Origin: Cladocopium goreaui
Taxonomy: Eukaryota; Sar; Dinophyceae; Suessiales; Symbiodiniaceae
DNA: 64,000 bases
Direction: 5' to 3'
NCBI GenBank assembly: GCA_947184155.2
Contig: CAMXCT020000457.1
Coordinates: 185,186-249,185, forward strand
Shown in pieces: positions 20,101 through 28,344 of the stretch. The notes beneath the pieces are model-generated. The model was not told the origin of the DNA. It saw nothing but the letters and a program-made list of their open reading frames with translations, and searched no databases. The position numbers and the translations under genes were made by a program. Within the stretch, counting starts at the first letter, position 1. Every line of letters begins with the position of its first letter.

Positions 20101-20720
20101 CCTCGGAGGTTGTCATATACGAGAACCTGTCCTTCGTGCCACCTCTCAATGACAAGAAAATGGTGCGATGACTTTCCTTGAACAACAATGATACCAGTGA
20201 CTACGAAAGATTGACAAACAGGATTGGCACTAAGGGTGGGGATATTGAAAAGCTGTCCGAGGAGGTGTAAAGCCTTGGTGGCAAATGGCAGTTGCTCAAT
20301 GGGGCTTGTGATTTTGAGGGTAAAAATTAAACATCCTTCAATTTCTTCGTTGTTTTGTTGATCCTGATTGTAACAATCACTGGCGTGGGAAAAGCCAACG
20401 TCATCTCTGTCAAGTGCAAGTCGCGGAGTCCGATCTGCAATCATTCGCGAAAGATCAATGGTATCGTTCTCCAGGTTAATGTTTAACATTGTGTCAAAGA
20501 GAGCAGCTGAAACCTTGCCCGATGCGTTACATGAAAGGCAATTCACATGAAATTGCGCAAAGAAGAGTTCGCAATGGTCAGGAAAAAGGTCATCACAGGC
20601 TGCAATGATCGCGGTATCAAGATCAGAAACTTGTCCTGGCGGAATCAAGATCAGAAACTTGTCCTGGCGGAAAGGCTTTAACGTTAAGGTAGCTGGCAAA
20701 GGCAGCGCAGACTTCACCAA
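17151..20720 (-). CDS. DNMT3-like cytosine-C5 methyltransferase within retroelement polyprotein (with C-terminal half of USP-like domain)
   Basis: A 1189-codon frame whose first codon is TTG, so it is a continuation rather than an independent gene. Residues ~30-220 complete the USP-like fold begun in the upstream ORF: a Cys pair (NCLSCNASG) and a His box (KSSHHFLVIERW...LVYDN). Residues ~230-510 are disordered and include three peptides encoded by hairpins (HGVLVVG, HGVPMVG, CGAPTVG). Residues ~515-900 hold the methyltransferase: motif I SLFDGVGSA (~523), II AECDP, IV AGSPCQDLTPAG (catalytic Cys ~616), VI LLENAGAM (~663), VIII GIRRNRFYFRN (~701), X RNYCGNSFHPEYI (~883). The SPCxDL context and following KGLLGLTG are DNMT3-like. 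DNMT-bearing retrotransposons are known from dinoflagellates, and such enzymes methylate CG sites. All key motifs are intact. The remaining ~290 residues are unknown. Confidence 0.9.
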   Translation of the reverse strand: MVKSALPLPATLTLKPFRQDKFLILIPPGQVSDLDTAIIAACDDLFPDHCELFFAQFHVNCLSCNASGKVSAALFDTMLNINLENDTIDLSRMIADRTPRLALDRDDVGFSHASDCYNQDQQNNEEIEGCLIFTLKITSPIEQLPFATKALHLLGQLFNIPTLSANPVCQSFVVTGIIVVQGKSSHHFLVIERWHEGQVLVYDNLRGYVWIPVEQLKATSLVWGFVFRRHDHQPYSFQPPQYKAIAPATLQGAKQSHRPRKPKLKPKTILGITAKRYQTPNLSKKKVGTNSASDQLPDALDSKPVDPLQPSESPHPADTPKHTHPAHSEVVDQHGVLVVGYPPGTQPTSPPVQNEPAGNDHHSHHGVPMVGLGPPFPHAGTSTPHTNSNNDVGGCTSESHCGAPTVGLTNTPQNDYGPLSHADHCSKELVDVTHPREPEALTPVRINASVQCPTLEYVPEATVRSCPNDNYTNGNPSCSYAGSLRPPVSGASGTSHSSFVREKDASPPKKAKHSKVHPYAIISLFDGVGSAIPAITKAIGCAPRIIIVAECDPILRQLVGEQFDLRTDGEWTQSSKDTYTLYADDVRRLLRNQCRILKEAFALAGPHCRWFVIAGSPCQDLTPAGPLKGLLGLTGHCSSLFYYVHVILWLVQMNYPLEHIRFLLENAGAMLDIHRKAILRALGLNPDSTPDSLRVDPKNTHGIRRNRFYFRNYQDGVQVAQTIVLEPSDREGPLIDFNGHPIPYGPLLRVRSVLGYNVFQLSWTAYQPISLIWDYLFWGDKAQFQLKAKMHSSDIIPSLDFAKSLPPHYLRAWNRFLQSLRQKNVSTHDRDRLVRAILPIFHHPHIKAPMRILLCEEVEKLAGLHNHFNRVQAHRSLLTEFTVRNYCGNSFHPEYIQAAVGHPERLRDWLTEHAETTTKHAWSGVVHPKQARAQYQALREQVQTLAREQRIRDFSSKQVGLDPMPEFPIHALEGPLTPVMPTVLPTQLLPANRKIHPADLGVMDNRPPSQLSPTAIQLLQEQQMQSILVGMRFFGAGIGRTEDLLQFFFGHNYEAVVERHCPQAKEWISHKLKSAGQCTSDMAQLMLWLYSLLHLEQMSIHFVHITDWEDQAHVATFGDAPAQWTVYCVQFPRSRTFHLDTAAWNCHTRVDIPWQQLPQPAVFTAAPIPFRCTNPNCIWFAVPYGPKGQ
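19504..19723. repeat. three covarying hairpins inside the DNMT ORF
   Basis: ACTGTGGGTGCCCCACAGT (19504-19522), ACCATGGGTACCCCATGGT (19612-19630) and ACCACGAGTACCCCGTGTT (19705-19723) share a TAC/TGC loop and a CC-rich inner arm. Their outer arm bases differ while staying complementary. All three lie in the disordered part of the protein in the same reading frame. Confidence 0.75.
20616..20671. repeat. 28-bp perfect tandem duplication causing frameshift
   Basis: The 28-bp unit beginning ATCAAGATCAGAAACTTG occurs twice back to back (20616-20643 and 20644-20671). Because 28 is not divisible by three, the duplication shifts the minus-strand frame. The upstream frame (24027 to 20623) and downstream frame (20720 to 17151) differ by exactly this shift, and both encode PPGQVSDLD across the repeat. 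The perfect identity indicates a recent event. Confidence 0.9.
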
Positions 20721-23700
20721 TGCTTACGCGTCTTCCTTGCACCGTAGCAGTCTGGTCAGCCCATGTCCATCCATTGCCGATAGCACATAGGACTAATTCT
20801 CTGATGTGGCCATGAAACATGCTGTCATTCCAAGGTGCATGGGTGAGGACACGAAGTGCAGTAACCGCATAGCACATGTAGCTTGAGAAGTTAATAAGAT
20901 AACACGTTGCAAGCTTGGTGAAATGGTCGCAATCAGCATGGGAAAATGAGCTGGGCCATCCATTGATAATTTCTCTATTGGAAATGAGGAGACTACTGCT
21001 TTGTGCACTGCCACATAGAATGTTGTCGATCGGGCTGTGTGAGGCTTTAACAAAGATTACATCGTCGCCTGGAACATGTGTGTTCGCGTTGTCATTCAGC
21101 GGCTGGTAAGCGGCATTTTGTGCTAAGAAGTCTAAAATAGTTTCAGGTGGCTGATTAGATACGCTCTTGTGTTCATCTTTGCCGCGGTTCGTTTGCTTGC
21201 TGGTTTGGCTAATCTTTTGTGAAGGTATGCCAATTTTTGAGGTGAGATTGTCGGGATGATCTTGCTTGTTAGGCGTTGAGTCATTGGCGGTACCCACAGG
21301 AGAATTGATTGATCCGGTGGCCTGAGGCATCAGGTGGGTATGAGTGGATCTCAGGGTGGCATCTTTATGCTGAGTGGGGCAATCAGATAGTAAGGGTTGT
21401 GCAGTGGTTTTGGAAACAAAATGAGTCTGTGCAGTAGATTCGGAAGTGTCACACAACCGTGAGTGCCCCACGTTGGCGACATCATCCTGATTGGCGGGCG
21501 TATTTGTGTTACGATGCACGTGTGTTTCCTTGGGAGGACCGAGGTTGTTCGTAACGTCATCCTGGGCATGTTGCTCAGGTTCGGGAGGGTGATTCTGATC
21601 GAGGTTGGTCAATGCACTGTTGTTGTTAGAGGCGAGAGGGTTGTGATCATGGAGGGTATTATTCTGTGGTTGCAATTCTTTGTCAGGGCTGTGTGTGTCG
21701 TCGTCAACTGGATCAAGAGCTGTTGCAACGCATTCCATGGGTACATCTTCACAGTGTTCGCCAGTACCTGCTTGAAGGTGCATTCCAGAAGATTCTGGAT
21801 GTTTGTTGTCATTGGTTGGTGCAGGCTGCATTTCGATGTCATCCTCAGGAGGTGCGTTAGGGGGTCCTCTACACTGCCTGGGTTTGTAAGGTGGGCGATA
21901 AGCTGGCCTGTTACCTGTTGTTGTTGGACTCGACTGTTCATGGGAGTTCCCACTCTTAGTACTGTTCATTCCATGGCCGTTTGGAAAATGGGCAGTTGGT
22001 GTGGCATTAATGTACTGCTCCTTCAATCCAGCATGGATAGTGCCAACACCAGGGGTTCTTTGTGACGGTACGCCACAGGCATATGCTTCTCGAAGGTGAC
22101 AACATTGCGTCTTATCGAGAACCTGCGATATCGAAATTCCAGGTGGTAGTGTGATGAAAGTTGAGGAGGGTTCAAAAGTACGTATGATCAATTCATCATA
22201 GTACCGCACCTTCCATTCGTCACGCTCAAAGTGGACGGATTTCAAATGGAAACGCTGTTCTGGGCCAAGTACGATATGATAAAAGAGCCACTTCAGATGG
22301 TCCTTATGTTTGATAAATTCGTGATGAAGTAGATCAATTTTAACAGTGCCAGGGTTCATCACAAAAGATTCCTGGATGAAAGAGTTGTCGCAAAAGTTAA
22401 CTTTTGGTAGGCATTCCATTAAGGGCATATGCAACTCTTTGGGTGAGAAAAACCAGGCCGGCGGTTGGGACGCAATGGCTATAATGTTAGTGAAATCCTG
22501 CATAGAATCAATGACAGTAGTGCGCAGATCATAGTATCTTTTGGCTGACTGTTTCTTATTTGGTTCAAAAGAAAGATGACTGATTCTGCCTTCTTTAGGG
22601 ATCATTTGTTGAGCAATGACTTTATTCCAGTGATCTCGTCTGGTTTCGACTTCAGTGAGGGACACATCAGCACGAAAATCTTCTGCAGAGGGGCACTGGT
22701 GCTGGATGACAACTTGACCAAGGTCACAATTCAGTGAAAGAGGGAGAGAGTCCTCATGTTTAATCTCGATGTCAAAGCAAAGACACTTTTGTTGCGACCT
22801 ATCAACTTGACACCAACGAATGGAGAAGTTAACAGCCCCTACCTTTTGCCTTAGTAGTCGTACAAGAGATGATTGGTCCGATTGATCAAGTTGGTCTTCA
22901 TTACACATTGATGAGGGAATTTCGGCCCATAAAATCTGAGCAGGGGCGTACTGAAAAGAACCAATTTTGCCAAATTTGACTTGAAAATGATTATAATCAT
23001 TGGTGGTCTGTGTGCAATGTGGTTCCGATCGGAGCACGTGGACAGTGAAAGCACCTTGCTTAGGCCCAATTGGCAAATGAATGTCAAAAGGAAGAAGGGC
23101 TAGGTGAAGATTAATGACCAGTGACGGTGGTCCGAAAATGGCAAGTCTTCTGTAATTCATGAAATGGTACCTCACTTTTAGGCTGGCTAGTTGGACAAGG
23201 ATATCATTAAGCACAGTGTTCGGAAACGTCTTCAAATCCAATACTGACATAGTGATTCCATGTGGAAAATGTTTTTGGAATTCAGAGTCATTCCATGGAA
23301 AGAAATGCTTAACCTGACACTCTGCAAGTCCATGCGACCAAGCGGCATCGATAGTTGGTTGAAGGGTCTTCTCAACAAGCTCGATGTCTGCCAGACAATC
23401 ATTGGCAATTTGTACAGTTAGTGAGGTAACGTCAATCTTATCTGATATGCGATGACATCCGTTTGGTCTTCTGAAGTCAATGTAGTTAACTGCAGAAAGG
23501 CTCTGAAGTTCACTGATCGTCTGGTGTCGTTCAACAACAGTTCTGGGAAAGACATACTCCAGTGTTCTGCAAGGTTGAGACCAAGAAACATGGCAGTGTT
23601 CAGCATAGGGTTCAACCTGGCATGCAATGAGATATTTCTCTTGATTATTTGCGGAGCAAAAGGAAACTCCAAGATTTTGCATAAAGCCGACATGCTGAAC

Positions 23701-24027
23701 TTTGTCGTTAAGGAGGTTGTATAACCATGCAGAAGCCTCAAATTCACTGGTACTGCTCGAACAAGTGAATACAAAATGAACAGAGATTTCTTTGTTAAGG
23801 CAAATGTCTATGAATTTCTGAAGGACATAAGCTTTGGGGAGCAATAGACAGAGGCCTACTCCTGTATCACTGTGATCAAAAGCTTCTTCGTAAGTGATCA
23901 CAGTGCCTGAATATCTGTTCGAATCAATGTCACTGGGGCAGTTTGCAACAAAGAGATGTTCTTTCCCAAGACTTGACACCAGCTCAATGGCATGCTGCTC
24001 AATCGTGTCATGAGGGTTACAGTTCAT
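20623..24027 (-). CDS. N-terminal part of the DNMT retroelement polyprotein, ending in USP-like Cys box
   Basis: 1134 codons from an ATG at 24027 (MNCNPHDTIEQHAI). Residues ~1-690 look globular and rich in Cys, His and Phe, but match no family I know. Residues ~690-1010 are low-complexity Pro/Asn/His/Thr with one hairpin-encoded peptide (VANVGHSRL, 21455-21474). Residues ~1050-1120 contain LINFSSYMCYAVTALRVL, which resembles a USP Cys box (N-x4-CYA), followed by a hydrophobic helix. The His box of the same domain is in the downstream ORF. The last six residues (SARTSF) come from the 28-bp duplication that breaks the frame. Without it the protein would run directly into the methyltransferase ORF. 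Four DinoSL relics lie ~440-530 nt upstream, marking the transcript 5' end. Confidence 0.7.
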   Translation of the reverse strand: MNCNPHDTIEQHAIELVSSLGKEHLFVANCPSDIDSNRYSGTVITYEEAFDHSDTGVGLCLLLPKAYVLQKFIDICLNKEISVHFVFTCSSSTSEFEASAWLYNLLNDKVQHVGFMQNLGVSFCSANNQEKYLIACQVEPYAEHCHVSWSQPCRTLEYVFPRTVVERHQTISELQSLSAVNYIDFRRPNGCHRISDKIDVTSLTVQIANDCLADIELVEKTLQPTIDAAWSHGLAECQVKHFFPWNDSEFQKHFPHGITMSVLDLKTFPNTVLNDILVQLASLKVRYHFMNYRRLAIFGPPSLVINLHLALLPFDIHLPIGPKQGAFTVHVLRSEPHCTQTTNDYNHFQVKFGKIGSFQYAPAQILWAEIPSSMCNEDQLDQSDQSSLVRLLRQKVGAVNFSIRWCQVDRSQQKCLCFDIEIKHEDSLPLSLNCDLGQVVIQHQCPSAEDFRADVSLTEVETRRDHWNKVIAQQMIPKEGRISHLSFEPNKKQSAKRYYDLRTTVIDSMQDFTNIIAIASQPPAWFFSPKELHMPLMECLPKVNFCDNSFIQESFVMNPGTVKIDLLHHEFIKHKDHLKWLFYHIVLGPEQRFHLKSVHFERDEWKVRYYDELIIRTFEPSSTFITLPPGISISQVLDKTQCCHLREAYACGVPSQRTPGVGTIHAGLKEQYINATPTAHFPNGHGMNSTKSGNSHEQSSPTTTGNRPAYRPPYKPRQCRGPPNAPPEDDIEMQPAPTNDNKHPESSGMHLQAGTGEHCEDVPMECVATALDPVDDDTHSPDKELQPQNNTLHDHNPLASNNNSALTNLDQNHPPEPEQHAQDDVTNNLGPPKETHVHRNTNTPANQDDVANVGHSRLCDTSESTAQTHFVSKTTAQPLLSDCPTQHKDATLRSTHTHLMPQATGSINSPVGTANDSTPNKQDHPDNLTSKIGIPSQKISQTSKQTNRGKDEHKSVSNQPPETILDFLAQNAAYQPLNDNANTHVPGDDVIFVKASHSPIDNILCGSAQSSSLLISNREIINGWPSSFSHADCDHFTKLATCYLINFSSYMCYAVTALRVLTHAPWNDSMFHGHIRELVLCAIGNGWTWADQTATVQGRRVSIGEVCAAFASYLNVKAFPPGQVSDLDSARTSF
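21455..21474. repeat. AACCGTGAGTGCCCCACGTT hairpin in ORF
   Basis: A member of the GTACC/GTGCC hairpin family within the disordered region of the N-terminal ORF, read through in frame. Confidence 0.65.
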
Positions 24028-24036
24028 CTTGTCAAC

Positions 24037-24220
24037 TATAACCCAGAGTACCCCTGGGTATAGCGACTACGCAGAGGCAGGCAAAGGAGGGGCAACCTGA
24101 GCGAAACAAGGCGATGGCAAGATCTGAAATTAAATAAGAAGACTACACTGAGTACCCCAGTGAGCCTTGTGAATAAAATCGACAAGATGACCAGTAAAAG
24201 AACTACACTGGGTACCCCAG
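24037..24220. repeat. three hairpins in the 5'UTR of the DNMT retroelement
   Basis: TATAACCCAGAGTACCCCTGGGTATA (24037-24062), CACTGAGTACCCCAGTG (24146-24162) and CACTGGGTACCCCAG (24206-24220) form a spaced series just upstream of the ATG at 24027. Arms covary with the family; the loop GTAC is constant. They could form RNA structures in the 5'UTR. Confidence 0.7.
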
Positions 24221-24463
24221 GAGTCCTGAAACAAGTGGGGTTCAAAACAGTGTGTTCAATGGACACAATGGCAGTATGCAAAAAAGAGAAGGTAGATCTT
24301 AAATCAACAAAACTAAGATAAACCCCCCCCTCCCAAATTATCAAAAACAAAACAGGTTGGCGGGCACGTTTGTGCTCTTCCTACGGCAGTACTACCCTAG
24401 CCCCTTTTTTACTGGTGCCCCCAAAATTAACTCACGCAAATCACCCAAGATGGATGTTTGCCC

Positions 24464-24558
24464 CTTGAGTTAAAATTGGGTTACCCAGTACCCACGGGGT
24501 TTGAGCCGATACGGCCTTGAGCCAAAGGGTTACGGACTTGAGACAATCAGTCAGGGGA
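24464..24558 (-). other. tandem relics of the dinoflagellate spliced leader (DinoSL)
   Basis: On the minus strand there are successive degenerate SL copies at 24558-24537 (ending CTCAAG), 24536-24516, 24515-24501 and 24486-24464. The best one, 24536-24516, keeps the CCGTA start, CC and the 11-nt TTTGGCTCAAG end of DinoSL, with one substitution and a small deletion. The next has CCGTA..GGCTCAA, and the last has GTAACCC..ATTTT..CTCAAG. Tandem SL relics are the known mark of trans-spliced mRNAs that were reverse transcribed, reinserted and trans-spliced again. They define the 5' end and direction of the DNMT retroelement. Confidence 0.8.
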
Positions 24559-25079
24559 GAAAACCCTGTCGCACTCCTCCTGCAGTTTCTTTTTGTCGGT
24601 TGCAACAAATTCAATCAATGTTTTGAAGCTTGGTTTACAAATGGGATTGGTTCCGCGTGAAAAGCATGTTGACATGGGAACGACTCTACGAGACAACTCT
24701 TCTTTTCCTCATATTTTTTGTTTTACCGGTAAATTCGCCGTGTGATGGTTCCCGGTGATGCAACCAACCGATCTAGAAGCGTGGAAAGCCTGCCCTCTTC
24801 CCGACTTTGCGTGGCAAATGCCAAAGAACTGCGTTATCTGCACCTGCATTGCCTCCGATTGTGTTGCTCTATAACGGGCTTTGATTATGATGGTGACCCT
24901 TTGATGTTCTCCACCTCTGTTCCTGCCTTTCTACTGCAGACACATTATGTATAAAGATCGTGCAGATTGTGTCATCGCAAATCACAAGCACTATCAGAGG
25001 AAGTTTTTAAATTCAAAAAAGGATCCGTGCTACGATTTTTTCAAAACGTGGAGAAAGCAAGCAGGGATGTGGCAGAGAT

Positions 25080-25192
25080 GTGAAGCGAGGGCGAGGGAGC
25101 GAGAGAGACATACGGAGGGGAGGATGGAGAGAGAGAGAGGGAGAGAGAGAGAGAGAGAAAGATACAAAGATACAGAGATACAGAGATACAGG
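25080..25192 (+). repeat. (GA)n and GATACA simple repeats
   Basis: A run of GAGAGA followed by GATACAAAGATACAGAGATACAG-type repeats of 8-9 bp. Typical microsatellite. Confidence 0.9.
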
Positions 25193-25374
25193 GCAACACA
25201 TGCAAGGAAACACGACAGCCAAAGAGAAGGAGGGCAGCACAGACAAAGCAAGTGAAGAGCAAAGTGCGCTTGACCAAAGTAAGGCAAGAAGCGAACCGAA
25301 GACAGATAGGGAAGAGGGGCGTGCAGCAAAACAAGAAAGAAAGAAACAGCAAAACGAATTGAAGGAGTACGAGT

Positions 25375-25485
25375 GCACCTGTCACGTCTACGGACAGACA
25401 CACAAGTACAGAGAAAACTTAGCCCAAAACATACACTTGGGAGAATGGGGCACCAGTGCACCTGTCACGTCTATGGACAGATACG
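25375..25485 (+). repeat. two-copy tandem segment (~80-bp spacing)
   Basis: GTGCACCTGTCACGTCTA followed by (C/T)GGACAGA occurs at about 25375 and again at about 25455, indicating a short duplication. Confidence 0.65.
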
Positions 25486-25950
25486 CCAGTGGAAATGAAG
25501 ACCCAAGTGAACAAAACAAGTGAGGGACTAACCGGATACGGAGGAGCCAATATTGTCCGACCGGGGCAAAAAGGGCCCCACCCAACCGGCAAGGGGGACC
25601 AAAAGAGAAAACAGCATCAGGCCGGAGAGACGACGAGGTGATGCAAAGGGTGCGACCCAGGAGCAAGTGGAGGAGGGGGAAGAAAGAAAGCTGTGTCTGA
25701 CTCCGTGTAGTGTATTCAAGGTGGTGTTGTTTGTCTGCTCGGAAGTATCATTCCAGCTATTCGCAATGGCAAAGGAGACAGGGTTCTCCGTTTCATTCGT
25801 TGCAGCCAAGCGACGCACTTCGGTTGCAGAATCGTTTCCGGTAGGTAATAAGCTGGTCGTTGGAACAGCACTCTGCTTGCTAACTTAGCGCGGTTGACTT
25901 CCCAGTGAGTGAACATATGTTGATGCTGTACTTGTTGCTTGGGTTGTGCA

Positions 25951-26395
25951 CAGGCAGTCGGTGAGAGGCCCTTCAGGAAGGTACCTTAAGAGGGGAACTT
26001 GAGAAATTGAATTTGAAGGTCCGTTGAGGAAGGCTTCGAAGCCCCCTTAAGGTGCCTTCGAAGCCTTCGAAGCTCCCTTAAGGTACCTTCAAAGGCTTCA
26101 GCCAAGGCTTCAACGCTCGAAGCCACCTTAAGGTACCTTAAGGGAGCTTCGAAGGCTTCGAAGACACCTTAAGGGGGCTTCGAAGAATTCGTCCAAGCCC
26201 GCTTAAGATACCTTCGAAGTCTTCGGCGAAGACCCCTTAAGGTACTTTCGTCGAAGCCCCTTAAGGTACCTTCGAAGGCTTCGAAGCCCCCTTAAGATAC
26301 CTTCGAAGCCTTCGAAGCCCCCTTAAGGTACCTTAAGGGGGCTTCGGTTCCTCGTTCACCCCCCCCCTCCCCCCCGTCCCCCCCTTCGGCAAAGG
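25951..26395. repeat. palindrome-rich block, copy 1 (CTTAAG/GGTACC/TTCGAA)
   Basis: A ~445-bp block starting CAGGCAGTCGGTGAGAGG. It is made of interleaved palindromes CCTTAAGG, AAGGTACCTT and CTTCGAAGGCTTCGAAG, ending in a C-rich tract. It is more than 90% identical by eye to 27845-28290. Nested self-complementarity makes the whole block able to fold or cruciform. Confidence 0.85.
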
Positions 26396-26665
26396 CTCAA
26401 GGTTCCCTTCGTCGAAGCACCCTTAAGGTACCTTCGAAGGCTTCGAAGCCCCCTTAAGATACCTTCGAAGCCTTCGAAGCCCCCCTTAAGGTACCTTAAG
26501 GCCCCCTTAAGGTAGCTTAAGGGCTTCGGTTCCTCGTTCCCCCCGCCCCTCCCCATCCGTCCCCCCTTCGGCAAAGGCTTGAGGTACCTTCGAAGTCTTC
26601 GGCGAAGACCCCTTAAGGTACCTTCGAAGGCTTCGAAGCCGCCTTAAGGTACGTTCGTCGAAGGC
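26395..26665. repeat. palindrome-rich block, partial third copy
   Basis: Repeats the last part of the preceding block (TTCGTCGAAGC, CTTAAGATACCTTCGAAGCC, C-rich tract, TTCGGCAAAGGCTT), so the block has itself been tandemly duplicated next to the satellite. Confidence 0.75.
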
Positions 26666-26682
26666 ATGATCTAAAATCTAAT

Positions 26683-27835
26683 TCGCTTGCCTTCCACAAT
26701 GCCATGATCTAAAATCTAACTCTTTATTTAAACTTCCACCCCCTTCTTGTCTTCCACAGTGCCATGATCTAAATTCTAACTCTTTATTAAAATTCCCCCC
26801 CCTCGCCTTCCACAATGCCATGATCTAAAATCGAACTCTTTATTTAAACTTCTCCCCTTGCCTTCCACAATGCCATGATCTAAATTCCAATTCTTTATTT
26901 ACACTTCCTCCCCTGTCTTCCACAATGCCATGATCCAAAGTCAAACACTTTATTTAAACTTCCCTCCTCTTGCCTTCCACAATGCCATGGTCTAAAATCA
27001 AACTCTTGTTTTTTAAAACTTGAATCTAAAATCTGATTTTTTATGAACTTCCCCCTCCCTTGCCTTCCACAATGCCATGATCTGAAAATCTACTGTTTAT
27101 TTATAGTTCCACTCTTGCCTTCCACAATGGCATGATCTAAAATCGAACTCTTCAAAATTTCCCCCCTGCCTTCCACCATGCCATGGTCTAAAATCTAACT
27201 TAAACTTCCCCCCGCTTGCCTTCCACAATGCCATGATCTAAATTCCAACTCTTTGTTTGAATTTCATCCCCCTGCCTTCCACAATGCCATGATCTAAAAT
27301 CTAACTCTTTATTTAAAGTTCCCTCCTTGCCTTCCACAATGCCATGATCTAAATTCTAACTCTTTATTTCAACTTCCCCCCCTTGCCTTCCACAATGCCA
27401 TGATCTCCCTTGCCTTCCACAATGCCATGATCTAAAATCTAACTCTTTATTTATAGTTCCACTCTTGCCTTCCACAATGGCATGATCTAAAATCGAACTC
27501 TTCAGTTCCCCCCTTGCCTTCCACAATGCCTGATCTAAATTCCAACTCTTTATTTAAATTTCCCCCTTGCCTTCCACCATGCCATGGTCTAAAATCTAAC
27601 TTAAAACTTCCCCCCGCTTGCCTTCCACAATGCCATGATCTAAATTCCAACTTTTTGTTTCAATTTCATCCCCCTGCCTTCCACAATGCCATGATCTAAA
27701 ATCTAACTCTTTATTTAAACTTCCCCCTCCTTGCCTTCGACAGTGCCATGATCTAAATTCTAACTTTTATTTAAACTTCCCCCCTTGCCTTCCACAATAC
27801 CATGATCTGAAATCTAATTCTCTTGCCCTCCACAC
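26683..27835. repeat. satellite array, ~55-bp monomer, about 21 copies
   Basis: Monomer core is GCCTTCCACAATGCCATGAT followed by CTAAAATCTAACTCTTTATTTA and a C-rich spacer. About 21 copies run from 26,690 to 27,800 with point changes and length variation in the C run. A multi-monomer pattern (short monomer ending TCCACTCTTGCC, then AATGGCATG, then ACCATGCCATGG) occurs twice ~350-400 bp apart, showing higher-order repeat structure. It is flanked on both sides by the palindrome-rich block. Confidence 0.9.
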
Positions 27836-27844
27836 GACTGCCCC

Positions 27845-28337
27845 CAGGCAGTCGGTGAGAGGCCCTTCAGGAAGGTACCTTAAGGGGGGAGCTTGAGAAA
27901 TTGAATTTGAAGGTCCGTTGAGGAAGGCTTCGAAGCTCCCTTAAGGTGCCTTCGAAGCCTTCGAAGCTCCCTTAAGGTACCTTCAAAGGCTTCAGCCAAG
28001 GCTTCAACGCTCGAAGCCACCTTAAGGTACCTTGAGGAGGCTTGGAGGCTTTGACGGTCCCTTAAGGGGGCTTCGAAGAATTCGTCCAAGCCCGCTTAAG
28101 ATACCTTCGAATTCTTCGGCGAAGACCCCTTAAGGTACCTTCGTCGAAGCCCCCTTAAGGTACCTTCGAAGGCTTCGAAGCCCCCTTAAGATACCTTCGA
28201 AGCCTTCGAAGCCCCCTTAAGGTACCTTAAGGGGGCTTCGGTTCCTCGTTCACCCCCCCCCTCCCCCCCCGTCCCCCCTTCGGCAAAGGCTTAAGGTACC
28301 TTCGAAGGGGGCTTAAGGTACCTTCGCCGAAGGGTGC
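27845..28337. repeat. palindrome-rich block, copy 2
   Basis: Direct copy of 25951-26395 plus a short extension (CTTAAGGTACCTTCGAAGG). It is flanked by the 12-bp direct repeat CACGACTGCCCC (about 27834 and 28341). At its left edge CGACTGCC-CCCA-GGCAGTCG forms a perfect hairpin. It abuts the truncated helicase-element pseudogene. Confidence 0.8.
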
Positions 28338-28344
28338 TCCACGA

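Larger units (their letters stand above)
24559..25950. other. non-coding region with simple repeats
   Basis: No supported gene. It holds a purine-rich simple repeat (25080-25192), a ~80-bp duplicated segment (about 25375-25485) and otherwise unique sequence. Open frames on both strands arise from the GA-rich composition and show no domain. Confidence 0.55.

Noticed and set aside
25013-25523. Several overlapping ORFs on both strands
   Set aside because: They run through GA-rich simple repeats; composition alone keeps them open.
26683-27835. Regular repeats as a possible CRISPR array
   Set aside because: The units are contiguous ~55-bp satellite monomers without unique spacers, in eukaryotic retroelement-rich DNA with no cas genes.
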